A stretch of DNA of 64,000 nucleotides from Paratinospora sagittata. Lineage: Eukaryota > Streptophyta > Magnoliopsida > Ranunculales > Menispermaceae. The notes beneath the pieces are model-generated. The model saw only the letters and a program-made list of their open reading frames with translations, did not search any database and was not told where the DNA came from. Position numbers and translations under genes: made by a program. Numbering within the stretch: position 1 is the stretch's first letter; every line of letters begins with the position of its first letter. This document shows, piece after piece, positions 44,476-55,755 of the stretch. The stretch is taken from assembly GCA_035771175.1 (NCBI GenBank), contig CM069607.1, positions 15,384,001 through 15,448,000 on the forward strand. Reading direction: 5' to 3'.

Positions 44476-45882
44476 TGCGACGATATAAAAGAATGCGTAA
44501 CACCTAAATCAAATAAAACATGCACCATTGTATTGAACAAAGGAAAGGTACCTTCGACTACATTGTTGTCGGGGAGGGGATGTTGAGCGATGGCAAATGC
44601 TCGGCCCTGATTCTGTTGACCCTGGTTCTGTCGGGGTTGGGCATTAGCAGCAGGTGGTGCTTGTTGGAGCGGAACAACTAGAATAGGTTGCTGAAGGTGC
44701 GGACAGGCATATCTTACATGGCCCTTCTGGCCGCAGTTGAAACAAGTCGGCCTGTACTGCTGATTGTTTTGCTGGCCATTCTGATTATTCTACTGGCCTT
44801 ACTGATTGTGGTGTCGACCACCACCTCTGCCATTGCCGTTTCGATGGCCACCTCTTCCATAACGACCGCCACGGCCATGATTTCGAAAACCCTGATGGTG
44901 AGGGTTTAAAGGTTCAGCCGCAGGTGTTGTGGCCTCATTCTGCGAAACCGGGGCTGGGAGGGCTGGGTTTGGATTGTAGTAGGGCTTCTACTTATTTTCC
45001 TGTTGCAAGCCTTGTGAGGAAAACGTTGAAGGCCGTTTTCCCTTATTCATTCGCTGTTCTCGTAAGATAGTCTTGTTCAAAGCTCATAGCCCTGTCAGCA
45101 ACCTCCTTGTAAATCTTGAGATCCAAGATCGACAAGGCGTGTCGAATGTCATGGCGAAGACCATTATAAAATTTCTCAGTGTTATCTCGCTCCGTTGAGA
45201 TGGTGGAGAGAAAGTAGACTGTTAATTCTTTGAATTTTCCAGCATATTCTCTGACGGACATGGTGCCCTGATATAACTTAGCAAATTCCTGGCGCTTCTG
45301 CTTTGTCACCGCGCTGGAAAAATACTCATCAATAAACATTGACTCAAACTGTTGCCAAGTCATATCTGCTATATTGACCCTTGGGTCTTCTTTCATTGTG
45401 ATCCACCATGTGTTTGCGGCACCAACAAGTTGGTAGGTTGCTAGTGGAATTTTACGAGTCTCATCGACTCCCATTGCATCAAGAGCCTTCTTTGACTCAT
45501 CCTGCCACTTTTGCACCTCATCAGCCTCAATGGTGCCAGCGAAAGTAAGAGGTTGTAGCCGCTTGTATTTAGTAATCTGATCGGTTTGAGCTTCCGATCC
45601 AAACTTTACAGGTGCTTGAACCGTGGTATCCTGACTGGTAGCGGTCTCACGAACGACCGTTTGAACAGTGACTTTGATTGCTTCAATAAATCCGGCGAAG
45701 AAGGTTTCCATGCTCGAAGGCATGACAAAGGGTGCGGGTGGGGGTCGTATTGGCTGCCCAGATGTAGTGGCAGTGTTGGGTGTGGACTGTGTTGTTGTCG
45801 GAGGCGTTGGTTCCTGAATCTCAGGAGGTTCCTCCACTGTGGGACGAACAGTACGTGGCCTTCCTCTCTTCCTAGTTTGCAT
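44476..45882 (-). pseudogene. Element B gag and protease active-site region
   Basis: ATG at 45882 (MQTRKRGRPRTVRPT). Gag domain with ITKYKRLQPLTFAGTI, NTWWITMKEDPR and MTWQQFESMFIDEYFS. A frameshift near 45060 is followed by a Gly/Arg/Asn-rich segment with TAA and TAG where Gln is expected, and an intact zinc knuckle CX2CX4HX4C at 44704-44749. The protease active site (about 44500) reads [11 protein letters not shown]; active enzymes, and element A, have DSGA, so the catalytic triplet is lost. A frameshift at about 44485 separates it from the rest of the protease. Confidence 0.85.
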
Positions 45883-45889
45883 TTTCTCA

Positions 45890-45906
45890 CTGGCAAGGAA
45901 AAAATA
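45890..45906 (-). promoter_or_regulatory. Possible 3' splice site before gag (element B)
   Basis: Minus-strand TTTTTTCCTTGCCAG, eight bases before the gag ATG at 45882. Matches the position of the CTAG acceptor-like site in A and the CCACAG one in D. Confidence 0.4.
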
Positions 45907-46283
45907 AAACCAAGATTTAAGAAATTGTAGCCAAGTATAATGTTATAGTATGCTCAGCAACAATTTCGAGAGTACTGCAATATTAAAATCACCTATTTTC
46001 TAAGTATAGTGTAAGGTTTTTGTTGAAGAATCAAAGAATCTTATATATCTCGTATGTTTGGCCATGGTGTAAAAACAAAGTTAGAATGTTTATATAATAA
46101 GTACAAAACTTTGCAAGTATTTAAAATGATTTGGTTCTGGTGTTTGTGAACATATATATATTGCATTGAAAATCCATGCGAGTCATAAGAATTCTAAGAT
46201 TTGCCTCGGTAAATATCCTGATCTAACGTTCTATCGTAATCTTATGTATTCAGACGCTTACTCTTAGTCTTTTCGATTATTAT

Positions 46284-46559
46284 CCAAGTTCATGTGTCCC
46301 ATACCACATGAATTTAGTAATAAGGGTGTCATCCAAGTTAAGTTGTATGAACACGGTCTCTAAAAATATTGGCTGAATAGAAGTTCACCAATAGTATCTT
46401 CCAAGTTTTACTCGTCCCATACCGTGTAAACTTAGTGATAATGTTAGTAATGCAACTTTCTCCAAATGTTTCTTTTCACACAAGGTCATGGGTTTTTTAC
46501 TTCCACATTTTATTTAGTATCCTCTAATTTTGTTGTGTCCCATACCACTTCAAAGTTAG
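46284..46559 (-). promoter_or_regulatory. Three phased GTATGGGA-loop hairpins (element B)
   Basis: Minus strand. H1 46524-46559: CTAACTTTG pairs with CAAAATTAG, with GTG/CAC around GTATGGGA. H2 46401-46434: AAGTTTAC pairs with GTAAAACTT. H3 46284-46315: TTCATGTG pairs with CACATGAA. Centres are about 123 and 118 nt apart, as in A. H1 and H2 are followed by GATACTA, H3 by GATAATA. They lie in the spacer 45883-46673, which otherwise holds no supported gene. Confidence 0.75.
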
Positions 46560-46673
46560 TGATACAAAAGAAAGAATGGTTGTAAGTCGGCCCACCAAAG
46601 ATAGTCTTAAACAAAACATTTCATTCATATATAAAAGAAAAATTGACAATGCCAGTAATCAATTTTGATTTTC

Positions 46674-47948
46674 CTATCTACTACCGCTCCTTCTAGATCT
46701 CCTGCTAGGTGCAGAACGACTACTAACAGAAGGTTGAGAGTTTGCTCGCTCTGCTTCGGGGTTTTGCATACGTGTTAAGATATTATTTTGAGTCTCTCTC
46801 ATTTCCGCCATATTGGATGTCATTTCATTTAACCGTTCAAATAGGTTAGTCGTTTGGCCCATTGGAGGTCGATGGGTTGATTGTCCCATAGGTGGAGGGT
46901 AGGCCATAGGCATTTGTGGAAAGTATTGGTTGTACGGGTGACTCATAAGTGAGGGGTAGTTGTTTCGATTGTACAGGGATCCCCTAATTGGAACCCCTTG
47001 GGCATTTGACGTAGGATTCTAGTTTGTCTCGTTATTTGGTACTTTCCTGACAGGAATCTTGCGTCGACTTCTTCGGAGACAACGTCCATGTTTGTCTCTC
47101 ATTCTTTCGGCATTTCCTAACGTCAGGCCGAATACTTCATCGTCGGTTACCCCTCCCCTCGTGGCATATGTCTTGAAGATAGAGGATGTTGTAACTGGTT
47201 CAGTGATCTGCTTCGACATCCCATCAACAGTGTCGACGTTTGCCTCGTATAGCATCCTCATAATCAAGACTTCGTAGCTGAGGAATTCTTTTCTTAAAGG
47301 GTGTTGTATCACCCTCAACATTTGTTAGATAATAATGTGAGGCAGGGAGACCGTAATTTTCTGCTCTATGCAGTATAACATAAGAAGTTGAGCACTTGAC
47401 ATAGTGCCTCTAGTCCCCCTTTCTAGCAAGATGTTGCCGTATACAATCTTTCTGAGGCCGGCAAGAGATGGCTTAAGATGATTGTTTGGGAGGTTGGTGT
47501 ATGTTGATTGAGTGTATGACTCTTTGGCGAGGGAATTGAACAATTGTTCATTAGATTCTGCGATCTCTGCAACTGTCTAGGGTTCATGTGGATCAATAAT
47601 CCTCTCCTCAATCGGAATCTCCAGAAGTCGAGCAATAATCTCGATGTTGATAGGAATTTTCGTTCCCATGACTGTTGTCTCCAAAATAGGGCTGATCTCA
47701 TCTCCGTGAAGTCCCACGCAATTCATGGCTTCATAGAAGGATCGCACCAAGTTGTAAGAGACTTGACCCTCGACTTTGGTTATATTTAACCAATCCAGTG
47801 TTGCGAGTTTGTCGTGAAGGATTGGGCGGAGGCGGAGATCTCTATTATCGATGCTCCTCATAGTCATAACCTCCCTTTTGGACAATTCCTTGAGTCTAGT
47901 GGGAATTGGTTCCCTGCTAGTGGAAGTTGTTCCTTCCCTTAAGGCCAT
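46674..47948 (-). pseudogene. Upstream ORF (aORF) of element B
   Basis: ATG at 47948 (MALREGTTSTSREPIPTRLK), the direct counterpart of the A frame. Stops at about 47577 (CCC TAG where A has CCC CAG), 47325 (TAA where A has CAA) and 47019 (TAG where A has CAG). About 100 codons of the Gln/Pro-rich linker present in A are deleted near 46980. The coiled-coil and basic C-terminus (MSHPYNQYFPQMP to RRSRRSGSR) end at 46674. Conservation of the protein between A and B apart from C-to-T changes shows it was once coding. Confidence 0.8.
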
Positions 47949-48167
47949 TCTTTGGCTGAAAGGAAAATAAATTTGTGAAAGACACAAAATATATTCCTAA
48001 CGTTTTTAAGATTTATGCCTTGTCTGCTAGACATTATTTTCTAGTTTGCGTTTGATGTTTATGTCATCATGAAAATTTCTTCATTAGTAATATGTTGTAT
48101 ATGTCGTATTTACATATGAATGTATAGACATATTTAATCATAACTATATATATAGTTTCCATAAATC

Positions 48168-48204
<37 letters not shown>

Positions 48205-48693
48205 AAATGAAACTATATAAAAATCATATATAATTGTCTTCAATCCAAATCTTAACTATATATATAATTCATATATAGGTCTAGATATATCAAATTTTTT
48301 TTTTTCAAATAGTGAATTTTTTTTTTATCAAATAAAATTTTTCAAAATTATTATTATTTTTTATTTATATCAAATAAAATTTTTCGAAATTTTTTTAAAA
48401 TTTTTTTTTTTATCAAATTAATTTTTTTCGAATTTTTTTTTTTTATATATACCTCATATACACTAAGGTATATAGATATATATATTCAATCATAACTACA
48501 CATATAGTTTCTAATAAATCATGACTATATGCATATTTAAATCAAACTATATAAAAAGCATATAGTTTTCTAGATATATATTTAATATAAATCTCAACTA
48601 TATACAAATCATATATATAGTTCTAGAGATATATATATCTAGTAAAAATTTTCTTCTCCTAATTTGGTAGACTTGGGCGGGCCATGGACCGTA
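47949..48693 (-). other. Element B leader
   Basis: AT-rich, from the PBS to the aORF. Contains one copy of the TA-rich module triplicated in A, plus a stretch at 48290-48440 with repeated TCAAATAAAATTTTTC-type units and poly-T runs. No gene. Confidence 0.7.
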
Positions 48694-48706
48694 CGCTCTG
48701 ATACCA
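48694..48706 (-). promoter_or_regulatory. Primer-binding site, element B
   Basis: Minus-strand TGGTATCAGAGCG, five bases from the LTR end, matching the 3' end of initiator tRNA-Met at 12 positions. This site is deleted in element A. Confidence 0.9.
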
Positions 48707-48711
48707 TTAAA

Positions 48712-50175
48712 TGTCACACCCCGCCCGGACGCGCCTAAACCGGCGGTACACTCTTGGACGGGGCGCGTATTTGGAACAATTACAATGGTAACAACAAAGT
48801 GCGCAGCGGAAATACAGTACACACAGTACAAATCTGATTTCATTTAATTCATAATACTTTTGTACATAAAATGGTCAAGGGAACGTACTCCCAAAATCCC
48901 CAATGAATCATACAAAGGGTACAAAATGTGAGCCCCATAACCTGCACCCAGTCCACCCTAATTTCCTGTGAAAGATTGGATAATAATGGAGTGAGCTTAA
49001 CGCGCTCAGTGGGTAAATAGTGCATGAGTATAACAATTAATAAAGCATACTTCAATATCAAATATCTTAAATACACATGTGAGCATCATAATCAATCAAT
49101 ATGTATGTATGCATGACACCGTCTCATAATGGTTTGATGAACGTACATCGCCTGAATTCACGTACAGGAACGATGCTCTGGATTCACGTGCTGATGTCCC
49201 TCCCCGGGCGTAGCCGGGTTCTCATGTACGTCCCTCTCCAGAAAAATGTAATGAATAGCGAACAATGCTCCTAACTATTCTATGAGTCATAAACCATATA
49301 CGTCCCTAGGTGGTGAAATGTATGATGCCAATGCATGAACTGGTCTAGTCTACTGGTCTAGTCTTTTCTTCACATTTAGACTGACTTTGGCAACGTCTGG
49401 TGATCCTTATCAGATTCGGTATCACGACATGCAAGATTAGGACATTGAGTATTACTGTATAAGCTGATAGCTTTCAATAAGACCAACTAGATCAGTCCCT
49501 AGTTGAGAGGTGAGACGCAAGGTCTGCTTAAATACCAATCGCCTAGAGCAGCCCGCTACCTCCCGTTCACTATTTAAAGTTACTGAGGAAAAGACCGAGT
49601 CTAGTTGAGTCAGATTGACCACAAATCCGGCATTGTAACAATGTGATACATGAATTCCAAATATACAGGCATAAGTGCAGCAGTATAAATAGTATATGAC
49701 ATAATGCAGTGTAAATGAACAGTAGACATAATAATAATTGAATGTAAACTTTAATAAAAGTTATGAAACACGCAAACCTATGTTTCTTTCCCCACCTTCA
49801 GATAAAAACTTCTTCTTTCAGATCTAGCGTTTTCCTCCGGACAGAGCTTCGTTGCACCGCTTTCAGATCTGGTGCTTTCCTCCGGACAGAACTTTGTTGC
49901 ACCGCACCGAGAGTCTCGGACAGAGAGTCTTAAAAACTAAAAACTTAGAATGCGTGGAAAGGAGAAGGAAATCACAAGAGAAGGTGATTTGGTGTGAGAA
50001 ATGAGAAATGAGGAGGGTTCCTTATATAGAGATTTTTGCGCCTGAACGTTCGGGTATGCGCCTGAACGTTCTGGCATGCGCGATGCGCCTAAACGTTCTG
50101 GCATGCATTGCGCCTGAACGTTCGGGCGTTGCCCAAATAGTGATTTTGTTTTTTTGTGAAATACAGGGTATTACA
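48712..50175 (-). repeat. Element B 5' LTR
   Basis: 1464 bp, minus-strand start TGTAATACCC at 50175, end TGTGACA at 48712. TATATAAGG at 50020-50028 (minus). Very similar to the 3' LTR apart from fewer U3 minisatellite units (50037-50135) and scattered substitutions. Confidence 0.92.
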
Positions 50176-50514
50176 GTAAGTATTGCATGGCCAATAAAAT
50201 AGGAGCCATTAAGAAACTCAAACATGCTTATGACATGAGATATCATTTTGAGTCAAGAAATAAGTCGAGAAACTTGTACGTGTAGCACGACTCATAAAAA
50301 AATTATTTAAAATTATTAACTTTATTAAAAATTAAATAAACTTATTTAAAATTAAATATTTTTGATGAAAATGAATGAATTTCTTAAAATTTAAATCATT
50401 TAGTTAAAAATAAATAATTTAAGTAAAAAGAAATATTTTTTACTACCAATTAAATAATTTTATCAAAAATTAATTAATTTTATGAAATTATTTAATTTTA
50501 GTAAATATAATTCC
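50176..50514. other. AT-rich sequence, nothing recognised
   Basis: Begins with the right copy of the element B target site. After about 50290 it is made of TAAAATTAAATAA-type repeats. It may be the interior of the CACTA remnant that follows, but no terminus was found. Confidence 0.4.
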
Positions 50515-51139
50515 GCCATAAATAAGGTGGAAACAACACTTTCGTTCCTAAATATTTTGTAGAGAAATACATATAATTGGCGATAACAAATCTTGTCACT
50601 AAAAAATGCGTTGCGAATATGCATATCACTTTTTTACGACTAAATAATATGATAAATATATTCGTCACAAAAAGGTATTTTTATCGACAAAACTTTAGTT
50701 ACTAAATTTTTAGTTGCGAATACATACTTATTAATGACAATAAATCTTGTAGCTATAAAATGTTTCACAAATATGCCACTTATTCACAATGAAATAATTT
50801 TACGATGAATATATTTGTCGCTAACAAATATCTTGGGAGACGACACTTTTGTTGCTAAATATTTTGTTGCAAATATATACTCATTGATGACGACAAATCC
50901 TACCATTAAGAAATGCGTCGTAGATAGGTCCCTCGTTCGTGAAAAAATAATTTTGTGATGAATTTATAAAGTCGCTATTAATAATTTTATCAACGAAATT
51001 TGATTCATCCCAAATAGTTTTGTCACTTGGGTATATTGGCCACAATTTACTTAATTCCGTTGGTAAATAGTCCTTTAAGCAATGAAAAAAAAATTATCGC
51101 AGAAAATTTTGTCGCTAAAAATACAGTTTCTTGTAGTGC
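50515..51139. mobile_element. CACTA (En/Spm) terminus with subterminal repeats, left end missing
   Basis: The segment ends TTTCTTGTAGTG at 51128-51139, the reverse complement of CACTACAAGAAA, a common plant CACTA inverted terminus. About 600 bp inside it are filled with degenerate subterminal units such as TTGTCGCTAA, TTTTGTTGC and GACGACAAAT on both strands, typical of CACTA transposase-binding regions. No matching left terminus was seen between 50176 and 50515, so the element is truncated or its left end lies elsewhere. Confidence 0.7.
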
Positions 51140-51149
51140 TTTTACATAT

Positions 51150-51995
51150 CTGGATCTCTTGCCCACAACCTTTGCATGTTTTCAATTGTTAGTAGTTACA
51201 AATTATTAAAGTCATGTAAAACATTTGAAATGTTCACCATTACCTCATCATAAATCTCATCATTTGTCATAAATGTAGGATCATTAGGCTCTTGAGATTG
51301 AAAAGTTGTTTGCAGACAACGCATCCTTGTCTGTCACAAAAGAATTTGTAAATATACATGATAAATAAAAAACCTGATCAAATAAAAAATAAATTACATT
51401 TTTTGATTTTTACATAATCCGCTGCTGCTTGCTCATTTATCCATCCCTTGTCAGGTTTGTAACGCATTTTGTGAACTAAATCGATTCTTGAAAACACCTC
51501 ATTAGTTTAAGCATTGCGCTATTATTAAGAGCACACATAGTTATGCCAATAACTAATTATGTATTGCACAATTATAGTTAAGTGTAAAGGTCACCTGAGG
51601 TTCTCAATGGCTTAAAAATGACTTTGAACCACAATAGTGCTTATACTTTTGGCCTTTGTGGTTTTTTGAATTTGTAGCTGATTTTTGCTATACATAAATA
51701 GATATACATATATAATAATTAGCAAATTACCAATCTCATTAATAAACGTGAAATAAACTAAGAATTTCACATGCAAGCAACAAAGTTGAACCATTGCACA
51801 CTATAATTAAATGTACTCCATACCTAATACTTAGGACTAGCAAAAAATTCACAAAGCCAAATCCAATTGTCTTTCTCAAAATCTTTAGATCGGTGGAGTT
51901 TTGCTTCTTCCATGTTGGCAAATTTCTTGAAATATGGGCTCTATGGAAAAAGTTCCTAAATCGACCTGCCATTATATCATTACAACACCTTCTTA
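51150..51995 (-). pseudogene. Decayed multi-exon plant transposase-like gene (Ptta/En/Spm type)
   Basis: Minus-strand coding pieces that together match the plant transposase family I know as PF03004. 51835-51995: NDIMAGRFRNFF, then after a frameshift KDNWIWLCEFFASPKY. 51607-51680: NSKNHKGQKYKHYCGSKSF, the usual N-K-H-GSKSF block. 51405-51500: HKMRYKPDKGWINEQAAADY. 51230-51335: TRMRCLQTTFQSQEP to NDEIYDEVM. The last two join in frame across a ~75-nt intron with GT and AG ends. Stops and a frameshift show it is dead. It lies outside the adjacent CACTA terminus, so it belongs to another element or a domesticated gene. Confidence 0.6.
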
Positions 51996-52484
51996 CATGT
52001 AGCCGTTAGAGGTCCAAATTAAAACTTTCTTGTTACTTAAAATTGGAATAATTAGAATCTATTTGCAATCTCATAAAAAGATAGGTATTGTTGAACCAAT
52101 TATCCTCATGTTCCTTACAAGAGTATGTCCCTTAGATGAACAATATTTTGATGATTACAAACCACATTGTGTTTATGACAATATTGTATGCATATCACAT
52201 CTAATCCTACATGAAAGTTTCGAAGAATCAATGATGCATGGTGAACGTGTCGTCAAGATCCATCTGAAGACTATGATCACTGGAAGAATATATATGTCGT
52301 TATATAATTAGAGTGTGTTTAGGTTGTAGAAATATGATTCAACAATATGCATGATTACATGCTTTAGTCGAGTTGATTTTTGATCATTTACATTGAATTT
52401 TGTATATTTGATTTGATTCGTAAATACCAAGACTTTATCGCATCTATTGAGTTTTTAATGGAAAATTAAAATTGTTTTAAAGTG
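51996..52484. other. Unassigned sequence
   Basis: A 93-codon plus-strand frame at 52030-52311 has no recognisable domain and unremarkable composition, so it is not called as a gene. The rest is AT-rich. A possible LTR-like start (GTGTGTTTAGGTTG near 52313) is not supported by a partner. Confidence 0.35.
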
Positions 52485-53160
52485 TCCATCAAGACGCTAA
52501 TGTCTTAAAAGTTCCCTCTTGGACTTAGTAAGTCAGGACGCTGATAATACATTAGGATGCTGATAGAGTTCATGGTTGAATAAGTACTTATCTATCAGGA
52601 CACTTACTTCATTTGTAGCGCCCTCATTAAGTCAACCAGTGAACTTGTCAGGATTTTGATTATACAGTAGCTCGCTTACTATTTTTTGAGCTTTTAATGA
52701 TTTAATCTTTAAGGACGCTGGTAGTTATAAGTTGAAAAACATTCAAGACGCTACTTGAACAGAAGCGCCCTCACTTAAGAACCAACTTAGTAACTCTGAA
52801 GACGCTAATCGTTCTTCAGCTTACTTATCATTTTTACAAGTTAAAACATCAGGACGCTCATCTCCTAGTAGCGCCCTTATAGTTTTCGATTTTTAAATAT
52901 CAGGACGCTTGCACTTTTCTAGCGCCCTCGTGACATTAAGTGTGTTAAAACAAAGAAGGACACTAACTTTTGTTTAGCGCCCTCATAGCTTTCAGTCGTT
53001 TTCAATCATTAAGTAAGTTAGGATACTTACGATCAATTAGCGCCCTCACTTCACAGTTCAGCAGAACGCTTATGGTCCATGAGCGCCCTCAAGGAACAAA
53101 ATGACAAAGTTGTACTTATGCGTCAGAACACTGACTAACCAATCAGGACGCTAATCTAAC
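52485..53160. repeat. Array of AGGACGCT / AGCGCCCT hairpin motifs
   Basis: About 12 AGGACGCT-like sites (for example near 52535, 52713, 52745, 52851, 52902, 53064, 53143) and 7 TAGCGCCCTC-like sites. Most of the latter follow a former by 13-18 nt and are its near-complement with one A.C mismatch. Units are irregularly spaced by about 40-100 bp in otherwise AT-rich DNA. This looks like a repeat family selected or copied as pairs. Not a CRISPR array: spacing is irregular and repeats are short. Confidence 0.7.
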
Positions 53161-53938
53161 ACTGTCACAAAGTTTACACCTGCACTTTTTAGAAGAAACT
53201 TTTCATAACTGAGCAAAATTTTTCAGAACCTTTTGAATCTTTTCAGAACGTTCTAATACTTTATTAGAACGTTCCTTTTTCATGAAAGATCAAAAGATTC
53301 AGGTGTTGTCGCCGTAATTGCACAGAGCTAAATCGATTTGTTTTGGGAAAGAAGGTGCTCATTGTTTTTGAAATAACTGTGTGCCAAAATTGCGAAGTCC
53401 ATTAAGCCACTGCTGTTTCTATATATATGCTGCCTTAGAGCAGATCAAAATTATCGATCTATCAAATACAAAAACTAAAAACCATTCAAAATGTTTTAAT
53501 AGTTTTCATTTGTGCAAAAACTTTTGGAAGTTAGTCTTCTACTCACTGCTTTAAACTCACGATCTTTTGAAATACATTAAGTCTTCTGGATTAGTTGATC
53601 TTCATCTATATCTTTTTTAAAATCCTTTGAAGAAGACGAAAACTTTTGAACTAGTTTTCAGCTGAACTTCATCATACATTTTGTTGAATCTGTGGTAACA
53701 GAAGGTTTTGATTCTAAGTAAAGGGAATCATATCTCATCTTGTACTTTGATATTAGCGACTGATTTGTCACTGGGTTAGAGCATGCGTTGCTCAAAGTTG
53801 TAATGGTCATTCTTATACCCGAAAGTTGAGAAAAGGTTCTTCTCACACCCGTAAGTTGAGAAAATGTACCGGTTTGGTTTTCACCCGTAACAAGATCCTT
53901 AGTGGAGTTTTGACAAATCCTAATTGAGGAGGTTAGAT
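53161..53938 (+). promoter_or_regulatory. Possible LTR or promoter region of an unidentified retroelement
   Basis: TATATATAT at 53420-53428, then a downstream AT-rich untranslated-like segment and direct repeats ACCCGAAAGTTGAGAAAA and ACCCGTAAGTTGAGAAAA at about 53818 and 53848. The end (AGTGGAGTTTTGACAAATCC) is reminiscent of Ty1/copia LTR 3' ends. No second LTR, PBS or coding region supports the call. Confidence 0.3.
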
Positions 53939-54606
53939 TGTAATACCCTAGGTTTGCGCAAAAAAAAAGTGTGTTCGGGCAGACGACCCAAACGTTCGGG
54001 CGCCATTTTTCTTATATAAAGAACCTCTCCACCTCCTCATTTCTCAATCAAAAATCACTTCTCCTTGTGATTTTCCTTCTCTTTTTCACTCATTTTGAGT
54101 TTTTGTCTTTTGAGACTCTCTGTGCGGTGCAACGTGGTTCTGCCCTGGGAAAGGCCCCAGTTCTGAAAGGAGTTTTATCTGAAGGTGGGGAACGAAACAT
54201 AAGTTTGCGTGTAATACCCTAGGTTTGCACAAAAAAAAGTGTGTTCGAACGATCAGGCGCGAATTTTTCTACATAAACAACCCCTCCCCCTCCTCATTTC
54301 TCACACCAAAATCACTTCTCCTTGTGAATTTCCTTCTCTTTTTCACTCATTTTGAGTTTTTGTCTTTTTGAGACTCTATTTCCGAGACTATCTACGTTGT
54401 GCAACGCAGTTCTGCCTAGGGGAAGGAGCCAGTTCTAAAAGGAGTTTTTATCTGAAGGTGGGAAAGAAACATAGGTTTACGTGTCTTATAACTTTTATTA
54501 AAGTTTACATTCATTTATCATTATGTCTACTATTCATTTACACTGCATTATTGCTTATAATGTTTATATTGTCATACTTATGCCTGTATAATTGCAGTTC
54601 ATGTAT
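53939..54606 (+). mobile_element. LTR fragment with tandemly duplicated promoter block
   Basis: Starts TGTAATACCCTAGGTTTGCG. The first 271 bp (53939-54209), through TATATAAAG at 54013 to TTTGCG, are followed directly by a second TGTAATACCC (54210). This second copy continues past that point to about LTR position 400 and stops near 54606. The second copy has lost its TATA box (TACATAAAC) and differs at many sites, so the duplication is old. Orientation is plus, opposite to the satellite. Nothing downstream belongs to the element. Confidence 0.85.
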
Positions 54607-55010
54607 TTATACCTTAAATACTGTGTATTTCTCATATTTCTCACAATGTTTAAATCCAACTCTTAATTATGAGATCTTCGATGAACTTCGAGCTAGAGTT
54701 GAATGTCTTGAGCGTTGATCAAAAGAAGTAGTCTTAAAGCTTGATCAAAGCGTTCGTGATGTGATCTTGAAATCATGATATGATCTTTGAGGTCTTTTGA
54801 TTGAGACGATCTTGAACGACTGATATGACCTTGAGTTCCTTGATCGAATTATTCTTTGACTTTTTGCTTTCCTGAGGTGTTGAGATAGGTTCTTGATTAA
54901 AACTTGTTAGCACCGAAAGAGATTTTGTTTGTGATAGTCAAAATATACTTCATGAAGTATATGTAGGGACGTGCTAAGTGATGAACCGCATAGGTTAACA
55001 AAAGGCAGTA
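54607..55010. other. Unassigned sequence between LTR fragment and element D
   Basis: About 400 bp with several TTGATC/GATCTTGA-type repeats (54710-54850) and ATACTTCATGAAGTAT, a 16-bp perfect palindrome near 54946. No gene or terminus recognised. Confidence 0.4.
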
Positions 55011-55755
55011 CTCATAAGATTTTTGTATCTAGCCTGGCGTGAAAGCTTTGCCAAAATTTCGATGTGAATCTAGGGCCTCGCTCACAGACGATGGTGAGAG
55101 GGATCCCATGCAATATGATAATTTCTCGTTCATAGATTTTGGCTAACTTGGCTGGAGTATCGGTAGATTTAACTGGCATAAAATGTGCCATTTTAGTTAA
55201 CCTATCAACAATTACCCAGACGGTGTCCTGACCCTTGACGTTTTTGGGTAGTGTAGACACGAAATCCATGGCAATATTATCCCATTTCCATTCCCCTATA
55301 GGAAGTGGTTGTAATAAACTAGAGGGGAGCCTGCGATTGGCCTTTACTTGTTAACAAGTAAGGCACTTGGCCAAGAATTCTGCTATGGCCTTTTTCTTTC
55401 CATTAAACCAGAATTGCCTTTTCATGTCTTTATACATTTTGTTTCCTCCTGGATGTATAGAGAACCTAGATTTGTGGCTCTCATTCATCAGGTCCTGCCT
55501 AAGCTCTAGGTCCTGAGCTACACACAATCGCCCCTTACATAATACCACACCATCAGAAGTGAGAGACCATTGATGCGGAGCTTGGTTTCGCAGAATAAGC
55601 TCCTTCATCTTTCTAAGCTCATCATCTTTGGCTTGTGCAACAACTATTCTTTTAATATGGTCAGAGTGGGTAATGAACTGGGCAAGTCTAACTACATTTT
55701 CATAATTCCGGAACCGCAAGTTATACCTTTCCAGCTCGTATGACAGCTTGCCCAT
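55011..55755 (-). pseudogene. Element D integrase, truncated
   Basis: Zinc-binding domain with HKSRFSIHPGGNKMYKDMKR and FLAKCLTC, so both halves of the HHCC finger are present. A TAA interrupts after that. The core begins MDFVSTLPKNVKGQDTVW with the first Asp in VIVDRLTK. The second catalytic position reads VCERGPRF (Glu in place of Asp). Coding stops at 55011 before the catalytic Glu. Confidence 0.85.

Larger units (their letters stand above)
39859..50175 (-). mobile_element. Ty3/gypsy element B, Tekay/Del-like chromovirus, decayed
   Basis: A full-length copy on the minus strand: 5' LTR at right, PBS, leader, aORF, hairpin spacer, gag-pol, residual ORF3, polypurine tract, 3' LTR at left. 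Flanks GTAAA (39854-39858) and GTAAG (50176-50180) are a likely target duplication with one change. Compared with A it has a shorter leader, an internal deletion in aORF, loss of most of the integrase core, an internal ORF3 deletion and a mutated protease active site. Confidence 0.92.

Noticed and set aside
52030..52311. 93-aa plus-strand frame
   Set aside because: No domain, no neighbouring exons, unremarkable composition; listed only as unassigned sequence.
52485..53160. CRISPR-like repeat array
   Set aside because: Repeats are 8-10 bp, irregularly spaced and imperfectly paired, in a plant nuclear context.
52313..53938. Complete Ty1/copia LTR
   Set aside because: End sequence is only reminiscent; no paired LTR, PBS or copia protein was found, so it is left as a low-confidence region.
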